Source: DATMER01 sp035536935
GTDB taxonomy: Bacteria > Acidobacteriota > Thermoanaerobaculia > Multivoradales > UBA5704
Assembly: GCA_035536935.1 (NCBI GenBank)
Contig: DATLNC010000082.1
Coordinates: 1 to 64,000 of the forward strand
Direction: 5' to 3'
DNA: 64,000 nucleotides
The notes under the pieces are model-generated. The model saw only the letters and a program-made list of their open reading frames with translations. It ran no database searches and was not told the DNA's origin. Positions 32,734 to 40,904 of this stretch are shown piece after piece. Both the position numbers and the translations under genes were made by a program. The stretch's first letter is position 1. Every line of letters begins with the position of its first letter.

Positions 32734-33282
32734 ATGCAATCTTCGGGTTCACCTCGGGCGGAAGAGCCCTCCCTGGAGGAGTTGCTGGAGAGGGTTGAGC
32801 CAAAGCTCAAGCGCATCCTCTTCCGCTACAAAATCCCCGCGCAGGACGCGGACGACCTCCTGCAGGAGACCTTCCTCATCATGGTCTCCAAGGCGGGGAC
32901 CATCCGCAATCCGGAAGCGTGGATCCTGGCCACGCTGTCGAACCGCTGCGTCATCTACTGGCGCAAGCAGCGCAGCCGGCTCTGGGACGTGGTGGACACG
33001 GCCATCCTCGAGCTCCTCGCCGATCCCGAGGCGCCGCCCCAGGAGCGGACGGATCTACGCCACGACCTGGACTACCTGCTCGCACAGCTCCCTGACCGCT
33101 GCCGGTCCGTGCTCCGGCTGCGCTACGGCCTGGGCTGCAGCACGGCGGAAGCTGCAGAACGGACCGGCTATTGCAAGTCGAGCATCCGCAAAGTGACCCG
33201 CCGCTGCCTGTCCGCGCTCACCCAGCAGCTTCTGGGATCAGGGTTCCATCCCTCCCCGGGAACGCTGAACGAAGACGCCTGA
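32734..33282 (+). CDS. sigma-70 family (ECF-like) RNA polymerase sigma factor, copy 2
   Basis: Protein of 182 residues, paralogous to its neighbours. Region 2 is IPAQDADDLLQETFLIMVSK plus AWILATLSNRCVIYWRKQR; region 4 is LRYGLGCSTAEAAERTGY followed by KSSIRKVTRRCLSALTQQLL. The inter-domain linker LWDVVDTAILELLADPEAPP matches copy 1 closely. The ATG at 32734 was chosen over the GTG at 32704 because the likely -10 box overlaps the latter. It has its own candidate promoter, so the three sigma genes may be transcribed separately. Region 4 differs from copy 1 mainly in the recognition-helix approach. Confidence 0.87.
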   Translation: MQSSGSPRAEEPSLEELLERVEPKLKRILFRYKIPAQDADDLLQETFLIMVSKAGTIRNPEAWILATLSNRCVIYWRKQRSRLWDVVDTAILELLADPEAPPQERTDLRHDLDYLLAQLPDRCRSVLRLRYGLGCSTAEAAERTGYCKSSIRKVTRRCLSALTQQLLGSGFHPSPGTLNEDA

Positions 33283-33473
33283 AGCGGGTCTCGTCTCGAG
33301 CCCTCCGGCACGTCCGGGCGGCACCCATGCCCACTTTCAGGGCATTCCGGTGACAATCTCATAGTCAGATTCGGATCGGTGTCTTTGAAACACCGCCTGC
33401 GGAAACTTACTTTACGAGCTGCCCTCCGGCGGCTCCGCGGCCTTGCGCCGCCTGTCCAAGAAAGGAGACGTCC

Positions 33474-33695
33474 ATGCTTTCCCTTCGGATCCGCCGTTTC
33501 GTCGCCATCCTCGCCCTGACCGCCGCGTCCATGATCTTCCCGCTGTCCGACCTGAGCGCCGCTCCCCGTTCCGAGTCGCGCTGGAGCGGACCCGAGCGCA
33601 CCGACACCAGGATCGTGCGCCAGGGCTTCTCGTTCTGGAATTTCCTGACGGGTATCTTCGAAGGGGCCGGGATGCGGATCGACGGCAACGGCTAA
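33474..33695 (+). CDS. tiny exported peptide between sigma genes
   Basis: Protein of 73 residues. Residues 1-30 form a Sec-type signal peptide (MLSLRIRRF, then VAILALTAASMIFPL, cleavage near LSAAP). The mature part is about 43 residues and has an aromatic segment FSFWNFLTGIFEG and the end GMRIDGNG. The start is well supported by AAAGGAG 7 bp upstream. No family is recognised. Its position among three sigma factors and two TPR proteins makes a signalling or effector role possible, but this is inference only. Confidence 0.7.
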   Translation: MLSLRIRRFVAILALTAASMIFPLSDLSAAPRSESRWSGPERTDTRIVRQGFSFWNFLTGIFEGAGMRIDGNG

Positions 33696-33767
33696 GGCCT
33701 CACCAGAAAGGGGGCGGACGACCTCCGCCCCGAGCGCTCCGATGCGCTCCGATGCGGGTAATTCCTC

Positions 33768-33797
33768 TGGACAAGTGCCTCCAGACAGTGCTAGTGT
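33768..33797 (+). promoter_or_regulatory. candidate promoter of the third sigma gene
   Basis: TGGACA (33768-33773), 18-bp spacer, TAGTGT (33792-33797), ending 29 bp before the ATG at 33827. Same architecture as the promoters of the other two sigma genes. Confidence 0.5.
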
Positions 33798-33826
33798 GTC
33801 CAAGAATCAAGCGTCTTCTTGCGGAA

Positions 33827-34354
33827 ATGAGCGCTTTGGACCATCCCCAGCCCGAAGACACCCTCGAGGAGTTCCTTGATCGGGTGCGGCCTCGGATCCG
33901 GGCGCTCTTCCTCCGTTATCACATCCCCCCTCAGGACACGGAAGACATCCTTCAGCAGGCCCTCCTGGCGCTGCTCTATCACCGCGACTCGATCCGCGAC
34001 CCCGAGGCGTGGCTCGTCGGAACGCTGCGCAACAAGTGCCTGCTCTACTGGCGCGATCATCGCCGCAAGCTCTACGATGCCGTGGACGCCGCGGTCCTGG
34101 AGTTCGTGGCCGAGCCGCAGGCCCCCGATCAGGAGGGAGCGGACCTGCGGCGGGATCTCGCGAGCGCCATCGAGCAGCTCCCGGAGCGTTGCCGCTCGAT
34201 CCTCTCGCTGCGCTACCGGCACGGCTACAGCCCTTCGGAGATGTCGGTGTTCATGGGGTACAGCCAGGGCAGCATCAGCAAGATGACGAACCGTTGCCTC
34301 GCCGCCCTGACCCGACGGCTGGTGGCATCGGGGATCCTGCGGGGTCAAGGGTAG
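33827..34354 (+). CDS. sigma-70 family (ECF-like) RNA polymerase sigma factor, copy 3
   Basis: Protein of 175 residues. Region 2 contains IPPQDTEDILQQALLALLYH and AWLVGTLRNKCLLYWRDHR; region 4 contains LRYRHGYSPSEMSVFMGYSQ followed by GSISKMTNRCLAALTRRLV. The linker LYDAVDAAVLEFVAEPQAPD is the same element as in copies 1 and 2. MSALDHPQ at the start mirrors MATLDHPE of copy 1, supporting ATG 33827 over the long upstream frame. The stop is 2 bp before the TPR/zinc-knuckle gene, so this sigma factor is the one most likely to be paired with that protein. Confidence 0.88.
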   Translation: MSALDHPQPEDTLEEFLDRVRPRIRALFLRYHIPPQDTEDILQQALLALLYHRDSIRDPEAWLVGTLRNKCLLYWRDHRRKLYDAVDAAVLEFVAEPQAPDQEGADLRRDLASAIEQLPERCRSILSLRYRHGYSPSEMSVFMGYSQGSISKMTNRCLAALTRRLVASGILRGQG

Positions 34355-34356
34355 TC

Positions 34357-35745
34357 ATGACGGAGAACCATCCGGCGCGGCCGGTCCTGGAGGGTTTCGT
34401 GCTCGGCCATCTTCCCGCAGCCGAGATGCGGCAGGTGTCGCAGCACCTCCTGGCCGGCTGCCTCGAGTGCCGGCAGGCCACCGCGGGCCTCTGGGAACGC
34501 GATCGGGGAGGAGCGGCTTCCGACCCGCAGCTCTCCGCTTCGGTACCCCTGATAGAGGACACCGTGGACCGTAGCTCCTGTGACGAGGCCATCGACCGGA
34601 TCTTTCACATCATCCTGGCCCGCGAGACTGTTGTCGCGCGCGAGCGGGCTCAGGGGCGCGAGCTGTTCGAGGAGCTGGCGCGTCACCCGCCGGCGAGGCA
34701 GCTCCTGATGGTCTCCAACAGCGCCCGCTTCCAGAGCCGCATGCTCTGCGAGATCCTCCTGGAGCAGGCGCACGAGGCGGGCTTCCGCGAGCCGGCACGG
34801 GCCGTCGAGCTGGCGCGCCTCGGCACCGCCATCGTCGACTGCCTGGCGGAGCGGAGGGGGGAGGATGGAGAAGGGATTCAAGGGCTGCGTGCCCGTGCCT
34901 GGGCACAGCTCGGCAACGCGCTTCGCATCAGCTCGGACCATGAAGGGGCAGACCAGGCCTTTGAGACCGCGACCGAACTGCTCGATCCGGTGCGGGTCAC
35001 CCCGCACGAAATTGCCCGGGTGCTCGACTTCGAAGCCTCCCTGCGGAGGGATCAGCGCCGCTTCGCCGAGGCCACTCGCCTCATGGATCGGGTCATCACC
35101 ATCTACCGCAAGCTCGGCCAGCGCAGCCTTCTCGGCAGGTCTCTCCAGCAGAAGTCACTGATCTGCGGCGAATCCGGAGACTCGGATGGAGAGATCGCGC
35201 TCCTACGGCGCGCCCTGGAGCTATTGAATCCCGAGGAGGAGCCGCGGATCTTCCTCGCGGCACGCCACAACCTGATCTCGGCCCTGTGCGAAAGCGGACG
35301 TCCCCGAGAGGCGTTCGCGCTGCTCTTTCACACGCGCCCTCTCTACCTGAAGCAGGGGGACCGGCTGAATCTATTGCGCCTGCGTTGGGTAGAAGGGGCC
35401 GTCTCCCGCGGCCTCCTGCGGTACGAGCAGGCGGCCGTGGCCTTTCGGGAGGTCCGCGAGGCCTTCCTTGAGCTTGGCCTCGATTACGACGCTGCGCTCG
35501 CTTCGCTCGATCTGGCCGAGATCTACGCGACCCAGGGCCGTACTGCCGACGTGCGCCGGCTGGCCGACGAGATGCTCGAGGTCTTCCGCTCACGCAAGAT
35601 ACACCGGGAGGCCATGGGCGCCCTCTCCGTCCTGCAGAAGGCTGCCAGCATGGAGCGGGCGGAGCTCGTCCTGGTGCGCGAGGTCGGGAGCTTCTTCCGC
35701 CAGGCGAGGAACCAGCCCGACCTGCAGTTCACACCGACTTCCTGA
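34357..35745 (+). CDS. TPR protein with N-terminal anti-sigma-like zinc knuckle
   Basis: Protein of 462 residues. The N-terminus has a short His-Cys motif, QHLLAGCLECRQ (His30, Cys35, Cys38; Hx4Cx2C), like zinc-binding anti-sigma factors. No membrane helix follows. The rest is a helical array of TPR type (RAWAQLGNALRISSDHEGAD, ARVLDFEASLRRDQRRFAEA, ARHNLISALCESGRPREAFA, ASLDLAEIYATQGRTADVRR). It starts 2 bp after sigma copy 3, so coupling is likely. It could bind the sigma factor through the knuckle and sense another partner via the TPRs. A paralogue follows at 35898. Role inferred, not shown. Confidence 0.75.
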   Translation: MTENHPARPVLEGFVLGHLPAAEMRQVSQHLLAGCLECRQATAGLWERDRGGAASDPQLSASVPLIEDTVDRSSCDEAIDRIFHIILARETVVARERAQGRELFEELARHPPARQLLMVSNSARFQSRMLCEILLEQAHEAGFREPARAVELARLGTAIVDCLAERRGEDGEGIQGLRARAWAQLGNALRISSDHEGADQAFETATELLDPVRVTPHEIARVLDFEASLRRDQRRFAEATRLMDRVITIYRKLGQRSLLGRSLQQKSLICGESGDSDGEIALLRRALELLNPEEEPRIFLAARHNLISALCESGRPREAFALLFHTRPLYLKQGDRLNLLRLRWVEGAVSRGLLRYEQAAVAFREVREAFLELGLDYDAALASLDLAEIYATQGRTADVRRLADEMLEVFRSRKIHREAMGALSVLQKAASMERAELVLVREVGSFFRQARNQPDLQFTPTS

Positions 35746-35812
35746 ACACTTTTCGCCGAAGCGTCACGCTTTCTCGAAGTGGCGGCACTGTGTGTAGAGA
35801 TCTTTTGCGATG

Positions 35813-35833
35813 ACGGCATGGAGTGCCGTTTTT
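35813..35833 (+). terminator. intrinsic terminator after the first TPR gene
   Basis: ACGGCA-TGGAG-TGCCGT stem-loop (35813-35829) directly followed by TTTT. It is 68 bp after the TPR stop and 65 bp before the next TPR gene, so the two paralogues are probably separate transcripts. Confidence 0.55.
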
Positions 35834-35865
35834 CGGTTCGTTTCGGGTGAAGGCGTAGGCCCCTT

Positions 35866-35881
35866 CGAACGTACACGTTCG
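35866..35881. promoter_or_regulatory. CGAACGT-AC-ACGTTCG inverted repeat
   Basis: Perfect 7-bp arms around a 2-bp centre, 16 bp before the ATG of the second TPR gene and just upstream of its GAGGAG ribosome-binding site. It would sit in the 5' leader or near the start of transcription, a usual operator position. Confidence 0.4.
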
Positions 35882-35897
35882 ACTGAGGAGTCCTGTC

Positions 35898-37220
35898 ATG
35901 ACGTTGAACGCCTTCGATCCTGATGACCTCGTCACGTTCCTGCAGGGCGAAATCGGCCCCGCCGAGCGGCGAAGGGCGGTCCGACGCCTCCTTGCGCGTA
36001 CCGAGCGGCCAGCAGCCGGGGCCCTGAAGCTGCAGGGCGATCCTGCACCGGCCGATCCAGTCCAGCACGAAGAGGTCGGAGAGATCCGTCTGAGCGATCG
36101 TGCTCGCTCCCTCCTGCGCGAGCACGCCGGCGTACCGGAGCTGCTCCAGCGTCTCGAAGGCCTCCCCCCCGCCGACCGGTTGGCCCTTGTCCGAACCGAC
36201 CGGGAGCTTCACTCCTGCCCTCTCTGCCAGCGCTTGGTCGAGAGCAGCCATGACCTGGTATACGCGGAGATGCCGCGGGCCGAGGAGCTGGCGGAGCTCG
36301 CGGTCGCCGTCTCGCAGGAGCTCGATGCCCGCCGCTACGGCACCGGGCTCGTTAACGACCTCCAGGCCCGAGCCTGGGCGTGCCTGGGCGAGGTTCTCCG
36401 CAATCAGGGAGACCTGCGAGCCGCGGATGGCGCGCTCGCCGTGGCCGAGACGCTGCTCGCGATCGGGACCGGCGACGTGTTCGAAGAGGCGCGCCTGTTC
36501 GAGGTCAAAGCGCTCGTGCGCCGCGACCAACACCGGATCGACGAGGCGCACGGCCTGCTCGACGACGTGATCGCGGTCTACCGCCAGTACCGGGACTTCC
36601 ACCTGGTCGGCAGGGCTTTCGTTCAGAAGGGGAGCACGCATGGCGCGTCAGGGGAGCTGGAATCTGCGGTCCGGTGGCTGCGCAAGGGCCTCGGGTTGCT
36701 CGACCCGACGCGCGAGCGCCGCCTGGAGCTGTCGGCCCGGCACAATCTCATGCTCTACCTCCAGGAGAGCGGCCGGGACCAGGAGGCCTGGTTCCTCCTC
36801 AAGGCATCCCGGCCCGAGTTCCTCGAGCATGGCGGCGAGCTGCTCAACCTGAGGCTGCGCTGGCTGGAAGGCAAGATCCAACAGACCCTCGGCCAGCTCA
36901 GGGAGGCGGAGCAGGCGCTGACCGAGGCCCGCGTCGGATTCCTGGGCCAGGGCGCCGGCTTCAGCGCCGCCTTGGTCTGCCTCGACCTGGCCGGCCTCTA
37001 CGCCATCCAGAGCCGGACCGAGGAGATGCGGCGCTTGGCCGAAGAGATGCTGCCGATCTTCCGGTCCCGCGACATCCACCGCGAGGCCATCGCCGCCCTC
37101 ATCGTGTTCCAGCAAGCGATCCGGATGGAGAAGCTGAGCTCCGGCCTCCTCGACGAGATCCGCTCCTTCCTGAGGCGTGCGCGCACGGACCCCAAGCTCC
37201 GATTCGAGTATTCTTCCTGA
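35898..37220 (+). CDS. TPR protein paralogous to the preceding one, zinc ligands lost
   Basis: Protein of 440 residues, clearly a paralogue of the 34357 gene: both end with RSRxIHREA...ALxVxQxA followed by a SFxRxAR-type tail, and the TPR blocks align (ARAWACLGEVLRNQGDLRAA, ARHNLMLYLQESGRDQEAWF, LDLAGLYAIQSRTEEMRRLA). At residues 30, 35 and 38, where the paralogue has His, Cys and Cys, this protein has Arg, Thr and Pro, so the zinc knuckle is gone. A different pair, CPLC, is at residues 107-110. The gene has a strong GAGGAG site and a palindrome in its leader. Function unknown. Confidence 0.75.
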   Translation: MTLNAFDPDDLVTFLQGEIGPAERRRAVRRLLARTERPAAGALKLQGDPAPADPVQHEEVGEIRLSDRARSLLREHAGVPELLQRLEGLPPADRLALVRTDRELHSCPLCQRLVESSHDLVYAEMPRAEELAELAVAVSQELDARRYGTGLVNDLQARAWACLGEVLRNQGDLRAADGALAVAETLLAIGTGDVFEEARLFEVKALVRRDQHRIDEAHGLLDDVIAVYRQYRDFHLVGRAFVQKGSTHGASGELESAVRWLRKGLGLLDPTRERRLELSARHNLMLYLQESGRDQEAWFLLKASRPEFLEHGGELLNLRLRWLEGKIQQTLGQLREAEQALTEARVGFLGQGAGFSAALVCLDLAGLYAIQSRTEEMRRLAEEMLPIFRSRDIHREAIAALIVFQQAIRMEKLSSGLLDEIRSFLRRARTDPKLRFEYSS

Positions 37221-38453
37221 ATGGCGGATCGTCCCAAGCTGCTCGTCCTGGGAAGCGGATTCGGAGGTTTCTCGCTGCTCTCCCGGATCCGACCGCGCGA
37301 CTGGGACGCTACCCTCCTCAGCCCGCGCAATTATTTTCTCTTCACTCCGCTGCTGCCGTCCGCGGCCAGCGGCAGCGTCGAGTTCCGGAGCATCCTGGAG
37401 CCGAGCCGACGCCGGTTGCGCGGCGTCCACGTCATCGAGGGCTCCGCGGAATCGATCGACTGGGAAAGTCGCCAGGTCCACTGCGTCGGCGCGGTCGGAG
37501 GGGAGCGGTTCACGCTGCCGTACGACATCCTGGTCGTCACGGTTGGCGCGGCGGTAGGGGACTACGGCGTACCCGGCGTCCGCGAGCATGCTCTGAAGCT
37601 CGCCAGCGTGGAGGACGCCCGGGCGGTGAGGAGAGGGGTCCTGGAGCAGTTTGCGCGTGCGGAGATCCCGGGGCTCACCCCAGACGAGCTGCGCCAGCGG
37701 CTGACATTCGTGATCTGCGGCGGCGGCCCCACTGGCGTCGAGATCGCGGCGGAGATCGATGACCTGATCGACGAAGAGCTGCGCCACAGCTACCCCGAGC
37801 TCGCCCCTCAGGCTCGGGTGGTCCTGGTCGAGGCCCTGGAGAGGCTTCTCACCAGCTTCGACGAGGCGCTGAGCGACTATACGAAGCGGCACTTCCTCCA
37901 CGCGGGCATCGAAGTGCGGACCCAAGCCAAGGTCCAGTCCATCGAACGGGACCGGGTGGTGCTGACAGGCGGAGAGGTCATCCCCTGCGGCCTTGTGCTT
38001 TGGGCGGGCGGCAACGCGCCGGTCCCTCTGGTCGCCTCCCTGGGTTTGTCCCTCGATCGTAGGGGGCGCTTGGTCGTGGACGACCATCTCCGCCTTCCGG
38101 GAAAGGAAGGGGCCTACGCTCTGGGCGATTGCGCTGCAGTGGGGGAGCCGCCTCTCCCTGCCACGGCCCAGGTGGCACAGCAGCAGGGCAAGTACCTCGC
38201 CGGCGCCCTGGCCAGCCTCCGAGATGATGGATACGTCGAGCCGTTCCGCTTCAAGGCGTCCGGCATGCTTGCCTATATCGGCGGGGGAGAGGCGCTTGCC
38301 GACCTGCCGCAGGTCAAGTGGAGCGGCCGTGGGGCGTGGCTCTTCTGGCGCTCCGTCTATCTGACGAAGCTGGTGAGCCCGGCTAACAAGATCAAGGTGC
38401 TTTTCGACTGGGTCAAGGCCCGGCTTTTCGGCCGGGATCTGAGCCGCTTCTAG
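37221..38453 (+). CDS. NDH-2-like NAD(P)/FAD-dependent dehydrogenase
   Basis: Two-dinucleotide-fold flavoprotein of 410 residues of the type II NADH dehydrogenase family. The FAD site is VLGSGFGGFSLL, the quinone-site-adjacent block NYFLFTPLLPSAASGSVEF, the NADH site ICGGGPTGVEIAAEI and the FAD-binding YALGDCAAV followed by ATAQVAQQQGKYLA. These enzymes pass electrons from NADH to quinone without pumping protons and attach to the inner face of the membrane by the C-terminus (FWRSVYLTKLVSPANKIKVL). The ATG abuts the previous stop exactly. Its 3' end shares CTAG with the convergent lptFG stop. Confidence 0.9.
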   Translation: MADRPKLLVLGSGFGGFSLLSRIRPRDWDATLLSPRNYFLFTPLLPSAASGSVEFRSILEPSRRRLRGVHVIEGSAESIDWESRQVHCVGAVGGERFTLPYDILVVTVGAAVGDYGVPGVREHALKLASVEDARAVRRGVLEQFARAEIPGLTPDELRQRLTFVICGGGPTGVEIAAEIDDLIDEELRHSYPELAPQARVVLVEALERLLTSFDEALSDYTKRHFLHAGIEVRTQAKVQSIERDRVVLTGGEVIPCGLVLWAGGNAPVPLVASLGLSLDRRGRLVVDDHLRLPGKEGAYALGDCAAVGEPPLPATAQVAQQQGKYLAGALASLRDDGYVEPFRFKASGMLAYIGGGEALADLPQVKWSGRGAWLFWRSVYLTKLVSPANKIKVLFDWVKARLFGRDLSRF

Positions 38454-40879
38454 GTCTTCACTCCCAGGAAAAGATAGACCGAGAGCACAGCGAACACCGC
38501 GCTCGGACTCCAGACCGCCACCGCCGGAGGTAGCGCGCCGGCTTCCCCAAGAGTCGTGAAGAACGCGAAGATCCCCAGGAAGACGATTCCCAGGACCACG
38601 GAAAGACCCAAGCCATAGAGTGCCCCCTGCCGTCCCAGGCGGAACGCGAAGGGAAGGGCTACCAGGGCCATCACCAGCGATACCACCGGGAAGGCGATCT
38701 TGTTCTGGAGCTCCACTTGGAGCTCGGGTACCGGCTGACCGCTGTCGCGCAGCTCGTCGATATAATCTTTGAGCTCGTTGTACCTCATCTGCTCCGGGGG
38801 CCGGATCTCCGACTCGAAGTAGTCCGGCGTCTCCGGGTAGCGGACGATCTTGTCGTCCGTAAAGCGGAGGTAGTCGGTAACCTCCACGCTATTGAACGTC
38901 CGCGACCAGCCATTGGAGAACTTCCATACATCCCCGAGGAAGACGGCGGAGTCCGCGACAAGCCTGCGAGAGAGGCGGTGGTCCTCGTCGAAATCAAAGA
39001 CCTGCAGCCTCTGGAGCGAGGGCCGCTGCGGGTCATAGTGCAGATAGTTGTAGATGTAGCGGCCCTGCCCGAACAGCCACTGCCGGTCGGCCCGCCGGTA
39101 GGTCCTCACGGTCTCGCTGCCGCGGATGCGGTCCTTCAGTTGGGCGACCTTGGCGTTCGAGGCCGGCAGCACGGCCGATTCGAGATAGCCGCAGAACAGC
39201 GTCACGAGCAGCGAAGCGGCCAGGGCCGGCAGGGCCAGGCGGTAGAGGCTCATGCCGAGCGCCTTGCAGGCAGTGATCTCGTTGGTGCGCGCGAGCAGGC
39301 TGAAGGTCATCAGCGTGGTCACCAGCACCACGATCGGTGCGATGTCGTAGAACATCTGGAGAGACTGGTACTTGTAGTAGTTCAGCACCAGGGTGGAAGA
39401 GACTTTGTTCTTGAGGATCTCGTCGATCGTCTCGCTCAGATCGAAGATGACGAAGAGAGACACCCCAGAGAGCACGACCAGAGCGAAGACCATCGTGAAG
39501 CTCCGGACCACGTAACGGTCGAGCAGGTTCGGGAAGGCCAGCCTCGGGCGGGGGAGCAGAAGCACCAGCTCCGGCCGCGCCTTGCGCCGACGCTCGACCT
39601 GCCCGACGGGAGGCTCCGCCGTCTCCTGTCCGGCCCGCCGTTCCTGCTGATCGCGCTCCAGACGGCGCTCCTGCCGGCGCTTCTTCAAAAAGAGCAGACC
39701 CCGCCAGACGTCCTGACGGACCCAGCGGTCGAGACGGCTCTGGAGGAGGCTCTTGTCCTTGTTCCGCCGCATGAGGAGGAACAGGCCTCCGGTGGCCATG
39801 AGTACGTTCGGGGCCCACATGCCCACCCAGCCCGGGATGCGTCCGTAGCGCGCCGTCTCCTCGCCATTGCTGAGCAGGATGTAGTAAAGGAGGATCACCC
39901 CGATCGAGAGCGCGAAGCCGGAGGCCTTGCCGCCCCGGCGATTGTTGATCCCCAGGGGAAGGGCAAACAGGCCGAAGACCAGGCAGGCGGCCGGGATCGA
40001 GAATTTCTTGTGGATCTCGACCTCGGCCAGATTCCGCTGCTCGGCGGAAGCCGTCGGGTCCCCTTTCAAGTCCTGCAGCTCTTCCAGGGTGAGCTCGCGG
40101 ATTCCCTTGGAGACCGAGATCTTGGCCTTCTGCTCGGTGGTGAACTGCTCCTCCAATATGAGATCGAGCCGCCGGTGGCGGCTGATCTCGTAGCGATCCG
40201 GTGAGTTCAGGTTCACCTTGTGGCGGATCGCATTGTAGAGCCGGAGCACGACGCGCTCGCCGTCCGGCTCTACCCGGACCTCGCCCCAGTCGGCGATGGT
40301 GATCTCGTTGTCCTCGCCACTGGGCACCGATTCAGCCAGGAACACCCCCTTCCAGCGCTGCTCGCCCTCCGGCGTCTCGAAGACGTAGAGGACCTTGCCC
40401 TCCCATTCCTCGTAGAAGACCCGCGGCTGCACCTGCTGGGCGATGCTCTGCGTGGTGATCTCCAGCCGGAGCTGCTGCAGCGCGTGGTTGCCCCAGGGCA
40501 GGGCGTAGACCATCAGCCAGGTGTTCAGGAGCGCGAAGAGGAACGACATGAAGAGGATTGGCCGGTAGAGCATCAGCAGGCTGAGGCCGGACGACCGCAT
40601 GGCGATGAGCTCGCTATCGGACGACAGGCGACCCACGGCGATGAGGATGCCGAACAGCAGCGACATCGGCAGCGTGAGCACGACGATGTTCGGCAGCGTC
40701 AGCAGCAGCAGCTCGCCGACTATGGAGATCGGCAGGCCCCGCCGGATGATCATCTCGGCCGAGTCGAACAGGAAGCGCAGCAGAAGGATGAACGTATAGA
40801 CTAGGAGTCCCAGCGCGAGCGGCCCCAGAATCTCGGAGAGGATGTAGCGGTCGAGTCGGAAACGACGGATGCGCAGCAC
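38450..40879 (-). CDS. LptF-LptG fusion permease (LPS export)
   Basis: Protein of 809 residues made of two YjgP/YjgQ-family halves. The first (about 1-370) begins RYILSEILGPLALGLLVYTF with three further helices and a periplasmic jellyroll region. The second begins LLDRYVVRSFTMVFALVVLS and ends with helices LVMALVALPFAF and VVLGIVFLGIFAFF. A basic linker rich in Arg joins them (RRQERRLERDQQERRAG). In E. coli LptF and LptG are separate proteins of about 360 residues that form the membrane core of the LptB2FGC exporter. The partners LptB and LptCA lie 11 kb away. The gene diverges from the pterin synthase with a 25-bp gap. Confidence 0.9.
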   Translation of the reverse strand: MLRIRRFRLDRYILSEILGPLALGLLVYTFILLLRFLFDSAEMIIRRGLPISIVGELLLLTLPNIVVLTLPMSLLFGILIAVGRLSSDSELIAMRSSGLSLLMLYRPILFMSFLFALLNTWLMVYALPWGNHALQQLRLEITTQSIAQQVQPRVFYEEWEGKVLYVFETPEGEQRWKGVFLAESVPSGEDNEITIADWGEVRVEPDGERVVLRLYNAIRHKVNLNSPDRYEISRHRRLDLILEEQFTTEQKAKISVSKGIRELTLEELQDLKGDPTASAEQRNLAEVEIHKKFSIPAACLVFGLFALPLGINNRRGGKASGFALSIGVILLYYILLSNGEETARYGRIPGWVGMWAPNVLMATGGLFLLMRRNKDKSLLQSRLDRWVRQDVWRGLLFLKKRRQERRLERDQQERRAGQETAEPPVGQVERRRKARPELVLLLPRPRLAFPNLLDRYVVRSFTMVFALVVLSGVSLFVIFDLSETIDEILKNKVSSTLVLNYYKYQSLQMFYDIAPIVVLVTTLMTFSLLARTNEITACKALGMSLYRLALPALAASLLVTLFCGYLESAVLPASNAKVAQLKDRIRGSETVRTYRRADRQWLFGQGRYIYNYLHYDPQRPSLQRLQVFDFDEDHRLSRRLVADSAVFLGDVWKFSNGWSRTFNSVEVTDYLRFTDDKIVRYPETPDYFESEIRPPEQMRYNELKDYIDELRDSGQPVPELQVELQNKIAFPVVSLVMALVALPFAFRLGRQGALYGLGLSVVLGIVFLGIFAFFTTLGEAGALPPAVAVWSPSAVFAVLSVYLFLGVKT

Positions 40880-40904
40880 GGGCCGATTCTATGAGGAAAC
40901 CCCT

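Noticed and set aside
35523..37220. Minus-strand frames over the TPR genes
   Set aside because: Low-complexity translations antisense to genes with clear TPR paralogy and ribosome-binding sites.
36380..37762. Frame spanning the second TPR gene and the dehydrogenase as a fusion
   Set aside because: Out of frame with both; the true genes abut at TGA-ATG (37218-37223).
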